Source of the DNA: Balaenoptera acutorostrata
Taxonomy: Eukaryota > Chordata > Mammalia > Artiodactyla > Balaenopteridae
Length of the DNA: 64,000 nt
Direction of reading: 5' to 3'
NCBI RefSeq assembly: GCF_949987535.1
Contig: NC_080078.1
Span: forward strand, 30,834,942 to 30,898,941
Positions 25,349 through 36,170 of the stretch are shown piece after piece (position 1 is the stretch's first letter; every line of letters starts with the position of its first letter). The notes under the pieces are model-generated. The model was not told the DNA's origin. It did no database searches and saw nothing but the letters and a program-made list of their open reading frames with translations. A program made the position numbers and the translations under genes.

Positions 25349-25757
25349 TGTATTGGCTTTCTATTGTTGCTATAACAAATGACCACAGACTTAAGGGTTG
25401 CAGGACTGAGGTTTGCATTTCCTTGCTGTCTGTGGGTTGGGGGCTGGTCTTTGCTCCCAGAGGCACCCACTTTCCTTCTCAGGCTTCCCATGTGTCCCCC
25501 TCCAGCAATGGCTGGTCTTGTCCCTCTCACCCTTTGACTCAGTGAATCTGACTCCTCTGCCCCATCTCTCTGATTTCAGCTGGAGAAAGTTCTCTGCTTT
25601 TAAGGATATGTGATACATTGGGCTCAGTGGGCTAATCTCCTTTTTTTAATGTCCTTAACTACTTCTGCAATCTTTTTTTTTTCATGTAATGATATATTCA
25701 TAGGATCTAAAGATTAGAGCATGGGCATCTTTGGGGACTATTCTGCCGGCCACACCT
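25349..25757 (-). mobile_element. MLT1-type MaLR LTR inserted in old L1
   Basis: Minus-strand LTR beginning TGTATTGGCTTTCTATTG and continuing ATAACAAATGACCACAGAC, CAGCAATGGCTGGTCTTG, ending near ACTATTCTGCCGGCCACACC. Confidence 0.75.
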
Positions 25758-26286
25758 ACCTTAAACATTTTTTTTAGGATATTTTAGAATTCCATTTTAA
25801 TTTACTTGTTGGTTTTAGCTATGTTTCTTGCCTTTTTAAAGCGATTGCCCTGGGGATTACATGAAACATTCTTAGCTTTTCACAGGCTATGTCAGTTTAT
25901 ATTGTACCACTTAAGGTAAAATGCAGAAATCTTTTACTGGATGTACCCATTTACCACCGCTCAACATCCTTTAGGCTGTGGTGTGATGTCCACAGAATCT
26001 ATATACATTAAAACTTGCAGGAGACAATGTAAGAAATTTTGCTTTACACAGCCATATGCATATGTATTTTTTAAATTAAGAGGAAAAATAAACTTCTACA
26101 CTTACCCAGATATTTACTGTTTCTAATGCTCTTCATTTGTTCCTGAAAGAATCTGGGTTTCCCTCTGGTATTATTTCCCCTCAGCGTGAAGAACTTCCTT
26201 CAGCATTTCCTGAAGTATTGGTCTATTGGCAATGAATTCTCTTAGTTTTCTTTTATTTAAAAAGTCTTTAACTTGCTTTCATTCTT

Positions 26287-26434
26287 TTTTATTTTTCAAA
26301 ACCTAGGACTCATTTTATTTTATTTATTTTAAATTTTTATTAGAGTATAGTTGATCTACAATGTTGCATTAGTTTCTGCTGTACAGCAAAGTTTATCAGT
26401 TATACATATACATATATCCACTCTTTTTACTTAC
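26287..26434 (-). mobile_element. L1 3' tail inserted in old L1
   Basis: Only about 150 bp of L1 3' end (TAGAGTATAGTTGATCTACA, CTGTACAGCAAAGTTTATC). The target-site duplication TTCATTCTT lies at 26278-26286 and 26435-26443. Confidence 0.82.
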
Positions 26435-27039
26435 TTCATTCTTGAGAGGCGTTTTCACCCAATACAGAATTCAGGAGTTTTCTTTCAGCACTTTAAAGAT
26501 GTTATTCCACTGTGTCCTGGACTCTACTGTTTCTGTTAAACCTGTGAAACTTTTGAGTCATCGTTTTCTGTATATAATATGTCATTTTTTTCTTCCTAAT
26601 TTCAAGATTTTATTTTTCTTCTGATTTTCATTAGTTTGACTATGATGTGCATGGTTTTCTTCACATATATTCTGTTTGGGGTTTGCAGAGCTTTTTGAAT
26701 TTGTAAATTTAGGCTTTTCACCAAATTTGGGGAGCTTTTAGCCGTCATTCTTCAATATTTTTTTCTATCCCATTTTCTCTCTTTCAGAGACCTTGCTCTG
26801 CTAATTTTTTAAAATGTCTCTCATTCATATTGAGTCATTTCTACTGATCTATCTTGAAGTTCTCTGATTCTTTCTAATGTCATCTCCATTCTCATATTAA
26901 GTCCACCCAGTAAATTCTTTATTTCAGATACTTTCTATTGGCCACACAGTCATGAGGCCAACTAGATTCAAGAGGAGGAGAAAGGACCCATCTGCCATTG
27001 GTGAGGTGGGGGTGGGGGCTGGCAAGGAATGTGTAGCCA

Positions 27040-27510
27040 CCTTTAATTCACCCCACTTGACCCTGCCCGCCCCTCTCTATCCTTGCCACCATGTTGTTTG
27101 TTCATGCCCTCATCATCTCCTTACAGGACCTCTGAAATAGCTTCTAACTTGTCCCCTCCTTCCTCCAGTGTCCCTCCAGTCTTGCCTCTCTCAAAGGTCT
27201 ATCTGCACAACTCCTTGCCTTCTTGAGAAAGCCTTCCTCTGTCTCCCAGAGGGAGTGACCTTTCCATCTCCATACTTTAGTATTTACCACATCGTCCTGC
27301 AATTGTAAGATCTGTTTGTCTTCCTCATCACCTAGTCTTGAGTTTCTCAGGGGAAGGGACCATATTTGATACATCCAATGTTTCTCCCATTGAGAGTTCA
27401 CTGGCTGTGACCTCCCTAAGGTTGGAGACATTGACTGCTTTGTTTACTATATCCCCAGAGCCTAGCCTCGTGCCTGGCTCATCAAGGATGCTTAATACAT
27501 ATTCCTGAGC
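27040..27510 (+). repeat. L2 LINE 3' fragment
   Basis: L2 wording in order: CAACTCCTTGCCTTCTTGAG, CAGGGGAAGGGACCATATTT, and the 3' end CCCCAGAGCCTAGCCTCGTG. Confidence 0.7.
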
Positions 27511-28118
27511 TAGAATGATTTTTTTTTTTTTTTAATTTCACACAGTTAAGGCAGAACCAGAACTGGATTCCAAATTTGTTTTCCCTCTAGGTTAATTCTT
27601 TTTAGGGCTCGCCAGCAGCTGAGTGAAATTCAGCAATCCTCAAAGCCTCTTTTCCTTAGTATATCCAGCTTATATCTTTATCCACATATCCCGAGATCAC
27701 TTTCTTTCATGTTTTAAAATATAAACTGAGTTTAACAGGGTGAAAAGGGTTGAGGATTTTCCTGCATTGGTCTCTGCTCCAGTCTCTCTAATGGGCAATG
27801 CACCAAGCACTGCTCTGTTTATTAGTTTCAAACTTGAAGAAATCCACTCTGAACTCCAGGAATAAGAAGCATACTGTATCATATACTTGTTGCTTTGGAC
27901 CATGAACTTTATAGGTTAATTTCTTCTGGAATAGTGTAATAAAGGGAGAAAAGAGTTAAATGATTCACCTGGGGGCCCAGGAGGTTGGATCCTGAAGGCT
28001 GAAGTCATGTGCTCACTCAAACTTTGAATTTGAACTTCTTTTTCTGTATCAACTATTCTGTTGCTTGACACAGAACAAGAACTCAGTGGATGTCTTTGGC
28101 ATTAAAGTTGTCTCTACC
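27511..28118. other. Intron sequence, no family assigned
   Basis: A T run near 27520-27534, otherwise no recognised repeat or gene. Confidence 0.4.
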
Positions 28119-28296
28119 TAGAGCAATGATTCTCAAACTTTAATGTACGTAACAGTCACCTGGTGAGCTTGTTAAAACACTGATTCTGGGCCCCACTTTA
28201 GAGATTCTAGTTCAGTAGGTCTGGGTCCAAGAAGATGCATGTTTATTAGGCTCCCATACGATGCTGATGCAGCTGGTCCCTGGCCACTCTTTGAGT
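28119..28296. mobile_element. MER5A-like hAT MITE
   Basis: GATTCTCAAACTTTAATGTA, CAGTCACCTGGTGAGCTTG, GTTCAGTAGGTCTGGGTCC and the closing CTGGCCACTCTTTGAG follow the MER5A order. Confidence 0.75.
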
Positions 28297-28310
28297 GGAA
28301 AGGCTTTAAA

Positions 28311-29699
28311 GCAGTGTTTCTCAACAGTGGAACTCGACATTTTGGACTGGATAATTCTTTTTTTGTTGTTATTATGGTAGGAACACATAACAAGAGATCT
28401 AGCCTCTTAACAAAATTTTAAGTCTACAATACAGTGTTATTAACTATAAGCATTATGTTATAGGCAGATCTTTAGAACTTATTGATCTTGCATAACTGAA
28501 TATACCCATTGAACAGCAACTCCCCATTTCCCCTCCCCCAACTCCTGGCAACCACTGTTCTACCCTCTGCTTCTGTGAGTTTGACTATTTTAGATTTCTC
28601 ATTTAAGTGGTATATCATGTAGTATTTGTCCTGTTATGTAGCTTATTTCACTTAGTGTAACGTCCTCCAGGTTCATCCATGTTGTCACAAATGGCAGAAT
28701 TTCCTTTTTTAAGGCTGAATAGTATTCTGCTGTATGTATATGCCATATTTTCTCTACCCATTTATCTGGTAATGGACATTTGGGTTGTCAACATATCATG
28801 GATATTGCAAATAAATGCTGCAGTGAACATGGGAGTGCAGAGATATGTCTTTGAGATCCTGATTTCAATAACTTTGTTCAGTTTCCAAGAAGTGGGATTG
28901 CAAAACCTGCATACTGTTTTCCATAGTGGCTGCCTCAATTTACATTCCCATCAACAGTGCACCAGAGTTCCCTTTTCTCTACATCCTTGTCAACACTTGG
29001 TATCCTTTGTTTTTTCGATGACAGGCATCCTAACAGGTGTGAGGTGATATCTCATTGTGGTTTTGATTTGCATTTCCCTGATGACTAGTGATGTTGAGCA
29101 TCTTTTCATGTGCCTGTTGGCCTTTGCAGAAATGTCTGTTGAAGTCCTTTGCCCATTTTTAAATCAGGTTATTTAGGATTGTAGGATTTTCTTATATATT
29201 TTGGAAATTAACCATTTATCAGATATAGGGTTGGGAAATATTTTCTCCCATTCTGGAGGTTGCCTTTTCACTCTTGATTTTTTCCTTTGCTATGCACAGG
29301 CTTTTTAGACTGATGTAGTCCTATCTATGTTTGTGTTCATTGCCTGTGCTTTGGTGTCATATCCAAGAAATCACTGCCAAGACCAATGTCATGAAGCTTT
29401 CCCTCTATGTCTTCTTCTGGAGTTTTACAGTTTGGGGTCTTAGATTTAAGCCTTTTATTCCATTTTAAGTTGATTTTTGTGAATGGTATAAGATAAAGAT
29501 CCAATTTCACTGGATAACTCTTTGTTGTGGGGAGTTTTCTTGTGCACTGTAGGATGTTTAATAGTATCTCTGGTCTTTACCCATTAGATGTCAGTATCAT
29601 TCTCTCCTCTGAAGCTGTGACAACTAAATATGTCTTCAGACATTGCCTAATGTCCCCCCAGGGGGGAAATCACCCCCTGTTTAGAACCATTGCTCTAGG
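28311..29699. mobile_element. hAT-type MITE split by an L1
   Basis: The left part is 28311-28360 (TTCTCAACAGTGGAACTC, ACATTTTGGACTGGATAA) and the right part is 29509-29699 (TTTGTTGTGGGGAGTTTTC, CAGACATTGCCTAATGTCC, TAGAACCATTGCTCTAGG). The ends are roughly complementary, as in hAT MITEs. The family name was not assigned. Confidence 0.65.
28361..29508 (-). mobile_element. L1 3' half (ORF2 C-terminal part and 3' UTR), dead
   Basis: On the minus strand the L1 3' UTR comes first (AACTCCTGGCAACCACTGTT, CCTCCAGGTTCATCCATG), then the ORF2 end (GTGCACCAGAGTTCCCTTTT, GGTGTGAGGTGATATCTCA). A target-site duplication with one mismatch, ACTGGATAATTCTTT / ACTGGATAACTCTTT, at 28346-28360 and 29509-29523 shows insertion into the MITE. 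The frame is broken by substitutions. Confidence 0.85.
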
Positions 29700-30236
29700 G
29701 TTTTTGGTCTGGATGGCCCATAGATTAATGTATCATTCACTGAACAGGTTCAGGTGGTGGATTATAAGGCTAGTTTTAGAGTCTGTTGAATTCAAGTGGC
29801 TTATATGGTACCTTGAATGCCCAGTCATTTGTATACAGAAGCCAAATGGAATGATCAGGCCTAGAAATATGGATTTGAGATCCATCAGCATATAGTTAAA
29901 ATCATAAAGAGTGTATAAAATTTCCAAGTAAATGATGCACTGAGAGAGGATAGAAAACAGAACCTTCGGGAACACCAACTCTTGAAGAGTTAAGTGAAGG
30001 AAGAGGTGCCCATAAGAAGGAATGATCAGGAATGTAGGAGAAGGACAAGGAGAAGGAAGTGTCTCGGAAAACAATGGAGGAGAGTGGGCAAGGAGAAAAA
30101 GAGAGGTAACAGTCAGCAGAAGAAAGATTCACTAACACCAGGTCTGAAAGACTGCTGGGCTATGTCCCGGGCTAGGTCTACCAGACATAGACTCCTGGGC
30201 TGTGTCTACCAGAAGGTCATCTTGAACACAGAGACC
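29700..30236. other. Intron sequence, probable ancient repeat
   Basis: Wording such as GATTTGAGATCCATCAGCAT and ACCTTCGGGAACACCAAC suggests part of the same unnamed old repeat family seen at 19521 and 40475. No gene. Confidence 0.4.
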
Positions 30237-30533
30237 CGTGCTGTCACTGACCACAGGTGGCTACTGAGCAGAGTAAATGCAGCTAGACCGAGCTGAGGTG
30301 TGCTGTGAATGTAAAATTCACACTGGATTTCAGCTTGCTTTACTGTGAAAAAGAAAGAATGTAAAATATCTCATTAATCGTTTTTATAGTGATTACACCT
30401 TGAAATGATAATATTTTGGATCTGTTGGGTTAAATAAGATACCTTATTAGAATTGATTCCACCTGTTTGTACAATAAAATGTGAAATTACCTATGTGGCT
30501 TGCATTGTATTTTATCGGACAGTGTGACACGGA
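30237..30533. mobile_element. MER3-like hAT element
   Basis: CACAGGTGGCTACTGAGCA, GAATGTAAAATATCTCATTA, TGAAATGATAATATTTTGGA and TATGTGGCTTGCATTGTAT follow MER3, ending near TTATCGGACAGTGTG. Confidence 0.7.
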
Positions 30534-31280
30534 ACAGAATTTCCGTGGAGGAGGACGGACTAGGAAGAGCTGATAGTTGAGGAGGGCGTGGGAGGGGAGG
30601 AGGCACAGTGGGAGAGTGGACTGCTCTTTGGGCAAAAGGGAGGACAGGTGGTCACATTGGAGAGTGTGGATTGCTTGCCCTCGGGCAGAAAAAGGGAAGA
30701 TGAGAGATGGCATTGTTATCTAGGAGAAGACACAGTGCCTCAAAGGGTGTATTTTTAGGAAGGGAGAGACTTGGACAGGTTTGAGGCCAAGTGCAAGAGA
30801 GTCAGTAGAGGAGAAAAGGTGGTAGATAAGGAGAGAAAAGAAAGAACAAAGCAAGACAGGGCTTAGAGAGATTGTCCTTGAACCAGGTGAGTGCAGTGGA
30901 GGGAGGAGGAACTTGTCTCTGTTTTTAACCCCCTGAGCCTCATTCTCCTAAAAAATGGGGGCGAGGATTATGTCATAATAATGCCTCCCCACAGGGGTGT
31001 TCTGGGGTCTAAATGAGATAGTAGATGGGGAATCAACTTTGTAGGTGATGAAACACCATAGAAAGTATTTCAGCCACAGTCACCAAGTGCCTTTCTCTCT
31101 GACAGCTTGCTTCCTTGGCCTCCTAATGCATTCACAGTTCATATTCTTTATTGCCACAGCGTTGCAGGAAGAATTCATTCCAAATTTCCAAACGTGGGAC
31201 ATACTCAACCCAGAATCTACTGCTAACATGTGGAGCACGAGTGACTTCTCAACAGTGATGGGCGTTGGGTAGCCCTTGTG
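30534..31280. other. Intron sequence, G/A-rich
   Basis: 30540-30900 is purine-rich with repeated GAGAGTG phrases and may belong to the unnamed old repeat family. No gene recognised. Confidence 0.4.
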
Positions 31281-31472
31281 CAGTGGTTCTCCACGTGTGT
31301 CCCTTGGACCAGCAACATCAGCGTCACTTGGGGACGTGCCTAGGAAGTGGACGCGCTCAGTCCCCTGCCAGCCCTGCTGCGTCAGAAACTCTCGGGGCAG
31401 GGCCTGACAATCTGTGTCTTTAACCAACTTTTGGGGTGATTCTGGTTCAATCTAAACATTTAGAACACTGCC
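31281..31472. mobile_element. MER5A-like hAT MITE
   Basis: CAGTGGTTCTCCACGTGTGT, ACCAGCAACATCAGCGTCAC, GTCAGAAACTCTCGGGGCAG and the end TTTAGAACACTGCC are in MER5A order. A second, partial relative follows at about 31500-31600. Confidence 0.75.
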
Positions 31473-31614
31473 CTAGTGAAATCAAGTCACTACCCTTTTA
31501 GTGCAAGGATTCTCAAACTTTGGGAAACTAGTTAAAATTCAGATCCTGGGCCTAGGAAGCTGCATATAAAAGATCCCAGGATTATTCTGAGGAGCTACCA
31601 TATATATTGTAAAG

Positions 31615-31823
31615 CAGGGGTCAGTAAACATTTTCTGTAAAAGGCCAGTTAGTAAATATTTTAGGTTTGGCAGACAAGGAGGCCGCATGCTCTGCGCTTG
31701 TAGTAGAAAAACAGCCACAGACAATACTTTAAGGAATGAGTGTGGCTGTGTTTCTGGGGCCATATAAAATGGGCTGCTTGGTGGATTTGGCCAGTGGGCC
31801 ATAGATTGTCAACCCCTGCTTTA
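31615..31823. mobile_element. hAT-Charlie MITE (MER20-like)
   Basis: Bounded by CAGGGGTCAGTAAACATTTT and ATTGTCAACCCCTGC, which are complementary ends (CAGGGGT and ACCCCTG). Internal AGTAAATATTTTAGGTTTGG and GAGTGTGGCTGTGTTTC fit the family. I am unsure of the exact family name. Confidence 0.7.
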
Positions 31824-32693
31824 GAATCTAAGTATCACCCTTGGTTGTGATACTGGTTTGCTCATCTTCCCATCAGTCATTCTCTTTCCATTCAATCAAT
31901 CATTCATTCATTCATTCATTCTTTAACACTTCTTACTGGATCCTGACTGTGTGCCAGACACTTACCTAGGACTGGGAGATTGACAGCTGATTTCCGTGCT
32001 CTCATGGAGCGGGCAGTCTCACCTACTGTGGGGGGATGTTAAACAGTGTCAAAATCTATGCAGTGTCTGGTTAAAATGGGGGAGAAAGTTTACTAGCCAT
32101 CCAAAGAACTTCTATTCCATAGCCCCAGTCCAACATACTTTATGTTTAGTTTTCTGGCTTTCTAGCTGCCCAACTTTGAATAAAGTTGAGGCAACCTTTG
32201 GGATCATTTTTGGTTCCACCCCACCAGTTGCTAGGAGTTCTTTGCAAATGATTTACAGAACACTGATCACCCAGCACCAGGTGACAGCCGTTTATGAGCC
32301 AGACTAGACCAGCTGGTTGATATGACACAGAGGGATAGGAGAGGAATATCTTCTAGCTGTTGGTATGGAAGTGCTGAAACATCATGCAGTGTTTGTTCTG
32401 CCAGCATACGAGCATGCAACAGATAGTGTTTAGTGAGAAAGTTTTTATTAGAAACTTTTGCCCAAATGGGAACTCTAGATTTGTGTATCTTTTGGAGCAG
32501 TTCCTTAAGACCTGAGCATTCTCAGGATTTACAACTGATTTGGTTCAGACTTGCATGCCTCCTGACCCCAGAGGCTCTGGCATTTTCTTCTCATATTCCT
32601 TTGAATCTGCTGTAATAATAACAATAGTAATATCATAGTAAGTAACCATTCCTAGGCACGTATTGTAAGCCAGGCATTGTGCCAAGTAATGAC
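31824..32693. other. Intron sequence with an (ATTC)n tract
   Basis: A short ATTC/ATCA run is at 31895-31922, followed by CTGACTGTGTGCCAGACACT, an old-repeat phrase. The rest is unassigned. Confidence 0.45.
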
Positions 32694-33513
32694 GTGTGTG
32701 TGGACAGAAAACCAGCTCCCCAAAGATGTCCACATCCTAACGTCTGTGAATATGTTACTTTAATGGCAAAAGGGACTTGGCCATTGTGAGTAAGGTTAAG
32801 GACCTTGAGGTGGAGAGATTATTCTGGATTATCCAGACGGTCTCAGTTTAATCACATGAATCTTTAAAAGTGGGGATGGGCTTCCCTGGTGGCGCAGTGG
32901 TTGAGAATCTGCCTGCGAATGCAGGGGACACGGGTTCGTGCCCTGGTCTGGGAAGATCCCACATGCCGCGGAGCGACTGGGCCCGTGAGCCACAACTACT
33001 GAGCCTGCGCGTCTGGAGCCTGTGCTCCGAAACAAGAGAGGCCGCGATACTGAGAGGCCCGCGCACCGCGATGAAGAGTAGCCCCCGCTTGCCGCAACTA
33101 GAGAAAGCCCTAGCACAGAAACGAAGACCCAACATAACAACCAATCAATCAATTAAATAAATAAAAAATCTTAAAAAAAAAAAAAAAAAAAAAGTGGGGA
33201 ACCTTTCCAGGCTGTGGCCAGATGTGAAGACAGAAGAATGGTCAGAGAGATGCTACCCTACTGGCTTTGAAGGTGGAGGAAGGAGGAGCCATGAGCCAAG
33301 GAATGCAGGTGGCCTCTGGAAGCTTAGAAGCTGGAAGAGGGCGCGGATTTCCCCCTAGAGCCTCCAGAAAGGAATGCAACCCTGCTGGCACTTTGATTTT
33401 AGCTCAGAGAGACCCTTTTTCTTGGACTCTGACCTCCAAAACTCTAACATAATAAACTTGTATTATTTAAGCCACCAAGTTTGTGGTCATTTGTTACAGC
33501 AGCAAAAGGAAGT
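32694..33513 (+). mobile_element. MLT1-type MaLR LTR split by a SINE
   Basis: The left part runs to 32876 (CAAAGATGTCCACATCCTAA, AAGGACCTTGAGGTGGAGAG, CTGGATTATCCAGACGG). The right part resumes after 33189 (GGCTGTGGCCAGATGTGAAG, GAGCCATGAGCCAAGGAATG, AAGCCACCAAGTTTGTGGTC) and ends in GGAAGTTAATACA. Confidence 0.85.
32878..33189 (+). mobile_element. CHR-type SINE inserted in MLT1
   Basis: Begins GGGCTTCCCTGGTGGCGCAG (A-box region), has GGGGACACGGGTTCGTGCCC (B-box region), and ends in an A-rich tail. The target-site duplication AAAAGTGGGGA is at 32866-32876 and 33190-33200. This is the most complete plus-strand copy. Confidence 0.95.
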
Positions 33514-34060
33514 TAATACACTATGATCTCATTAAATCCTCAAAACTATTCAGTTACCTACTAAGGATTAGTCACATTTTGGGGAGGAAGAGGAATCCAA
33601 GGCTGAGTAATTGCACAAAGTCACATATTTATGGAGTGGTAGAGCCAGGATTGGACCGTTGGTTCTAGAGCCACAGACTTCACGTCAGCTCCACAGTATC
33701 AAACCCTACGTGGATCTCGGAGCATCCCCTGACATTTCATGCAGCTCCACTTTTGCACCCATGCCTTTGAGGATGCTCTCGCCTCCTCCCAGCATCCACC
33801 TGGGAGCTCTGCCATGTCTTTCAACTCTCAGGCTGTGTGTGTCTCCAAATTCACAGTCAGGCCCCAGGGCCCCTTCCTCCTGTGCATCAGCAGCACCAGA
33901 GAAGTCCACACACCCCATCTCAGCACTTACCACACAGCATGGTACCGACGGCATCCGTCTTCCCACCAGACTGTGAGTTTTCTCAGTTTCTGCATCACAC
34001 TACCTCTCTTTTGTTGCAGGAAGGGGAACCCCTTCCAAGACCCGAGAGTGGGCTCTTGTC
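33514..34060. other. Intron sequence, no family assigned
   Basis: 33530-33690 has a weak minus-strand MIR-like phrase (GCACAAAGTCACATATTTAT). The open frames of 121 and 157 codons in 33611-34212 overlap in different frames, run into the LTR, and show no domain. Confidence 0.4.
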
Positions 34061-34506
34061 TAACACTTGGAAATGAATTGTCTGAGGAGACACACGTGCT
34101 GACAAAGCAAGAGACTTTACTGGGAAGGGGCGCCCGAGCGGAGAGCAGAAGGGTAAGGGAACCCGGGAGAACTGCTCTGCCACGTGGCCTGCAGTCTCAG
34201 GTTTTATGGTGATGGGGTTAATTTCCGGGTTGTCTCTGGCCAGTCATCTTGCTTGGCCCATAGTTGGTGGCTCAGGGTCCTTCCTGGTGGCACATGCACC
34301 TCTCAACCAAGATGGATTCCAGCGAGAAGGGCTCTGGGAGGTTGGTCATCTCCTCCCTCTTTTGGCCCCTCCCGAATTCTCCCAGCTAGTTTTCGGTGGC
34401 AGCACCACATTCCTTATCAGGTCCTCCTGTTGTGAGACAACTCAGGCAAGCGGTTATCGCCATGCCTGGCCAAGGTGGGTGGTTTCGGTCAGTGGTTCCC
34501 TAACAC
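34061..34506 (-). mobile_element. Probable ERV1 (gammaretrovirus-type) solo LTR
   Basis: Bounded by TGTCTAACAC and CCCTAACA. Read on the minus strand it has a polyadenylation-like CCCAGTAAAGTCTCTTGC followed by a GTCTCCTCAGACA-type U5 end, as in gammaretroviral LTRs. No viral coding sequence is attached and no clear target-site duplication was seen. Confidence 0.6.
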
Positions 34507-34735
34507 TTTCACCAGGACGTAACACTGTGTCTGGCCCGTAGCCTACTGAAATGCAAGCCCCATGAAAGCAGGGAGATTTGTCCATGATTGCTGTGTTCCA
34601 GTGCCTAACACAGTGCCTGGCACATAGTAGTTACACAATAAATATCTGTTTAAATGGATGAATTAATGAATAGCAGGTGCCCAATAAACATATAGAGACT
34701 GAGAGTTAATAAACCTGCAGTAATTGTTTGAGTCT
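34507..34735. repeat. L2/MIR 3' tail
   Basis: CAGTGCCTGGCACATAGTAG followed by TAAATGGATGAATTAATGAA is the usual L2-type 3' end. Confidence 0.55.
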
Positions 34736-35160
34736 TTTATTTTTTCCAACAGTACTTTATGGAGGTATATATGGAGGTATAACTTACGTATAATATAATG
34801 CACAAATCTTACATGTACAACTCAATGAATTTTTACATGTGTTTCCAACTGTGAAATCACCACACAGATCAAGATGTAGAACATTTCCAGTGCCCCAGAA
34901 AGTCCTCTTTTGCTCCCTTCCCATCAACCCCCAAATGAACACCTCTCTGAATTCAGTCACTGTAGATTAGCTTTGACTGCTCTTGAACTTTATATAAAAT
35001 TTCTGTTCTGTTCTGTTGTTACGTTATAAGAGGGATTGTATAGTATGCCTTCTTTTGTGGCTGGCTTTTTTCACTTAGCATAATGTTTCTGAAGTTCATC
35101 CATAATGTTGAGTGTAGAAAGTTCTTTACTGCTGCATTTCACCTGTGACTCCCGTATCAT
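34736..35160 (-). repeat. Old L1 3' region fragment
   Basis: Minus-strand phrases ATGTACAACTCAATGAATTT, CACCACACAGATCAAGATG, CAGTGCCCCAGAAAGTCC and CACTTAGCATAATGTTTCTG are typical of old L1 3' UTRs. Confidence 0.7.
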
Positions 35161-36170
35161 TAGATGAGTTCCCAGCCTGGAGGGTGGGCCTCCAATGGAT
35201 GATGGTTCCTTATTGACATCTGAATGGTATCTGGTGATTCGGGCTTGGAATGCCTTCCTCATGGTCTACAGCTTCAGTGAGAAAGTGGTTCTTTGTACAT
35301 AGTAGAGAATTAATGAAGAACTATTAAGTAAATGAGTTCATGACAAGTGCTTCTCCACCTAACATATGTTGGGGGTTTACTATATAGAAGGCACTACAGA
35401 GCTGAGCATTTTGCATTCATTATCTTATGTAAATGAAAACAACAGCGGCAGCAACTCACTTGAATGGTAGATATTATTATCTCTAGTATATAAATCAGGA
35501 AATTGAGACCCAGAGACTTACATATTGGGTCCAAGTCATACGTCATATGATTAAAAAGTGATAGATTAGTTGATTCCAACAAATACATTCCCCTCACTTC
35601 TCTGGGCTATATTTAAAGTTAATTGATTTTTCCTTTAAAAAATAAACACAGAAGTTAATTACAGAAAATTTGAGAAAAACAGAAAAGCCGAAGGAAGAAA
35701 ACATAAAGGCATCCACGTGCCACCACCCCAGGACAGTCACTATTAATCTTTTTTAGGTTTATTATCTTCTTTTATTATTTTCTATGTATAGTGTATTATT
35801 TGTTTGTTTAATATAGTTATGATCACGGTACACCTGCAAAATGATATCTTACTTTTTCACGTAACTTCTTTTTCCGGCTTGTTATAAACTCAGTGGTTGT
35901 GATGATTTCATTCAGTATTCATTCAACTGATGTTTATGAATTACTTGCTGTGTGACATTGTTTGTTGAGCCTCTCCTGTGTTCAGGGCACTATAAAGCTT
36001 GTGTTCCTTATCATTAGGGTCTACTGTCTCCTACCTGAGCCAGGTTAGTTGGGTCCCAACCAGGAAGCCACACTGTTGCCCTCTTAGAGTATTGACACTG
36101 CTGGGTTATGTGCCTTTAATAAATTCCTAAGTTTGCTGCTTTGTGCTACTTTTCTAATTAATAAAAGAAG
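35161..36170. other. Intron sequence with MIR and old LINE relics
   Basis: A minus-strand MIR relic lies at about 35345-35560. 35640-35945 resembles a decayed LINE 3' region (CACGTGCCACCACCCCAGG, CTTACTTTTTCACGTAAC). Assignments are weak. Confidence 0.45.

Larger units (their letters stand above)
24896..26945 (-). repeat. Old L1 fragment, broken by two later insertions
   Basis: Three diverged pieces (24896-25348, 25758-26286, 26435-26945) read as one old mammalian L1 in reverse: GATGAATTGACCTTTTATCA, then CTTCAGCATTTCCTGAAGTA, then TTTCAGCACTTTAAAGATG and GTTTGACTATGATGTGCATG. The gaps are filled by an MLT1 LTR and an L1 tail. Confidence 0.7.

Noticed and set aside
32829..33160. Open frames of about 100 codons in SINE copies (also at 20834-21137 and 38518-38949)
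   Set aside because: The same frames recur at each SINE because the element is stop-poor; they are not genes.
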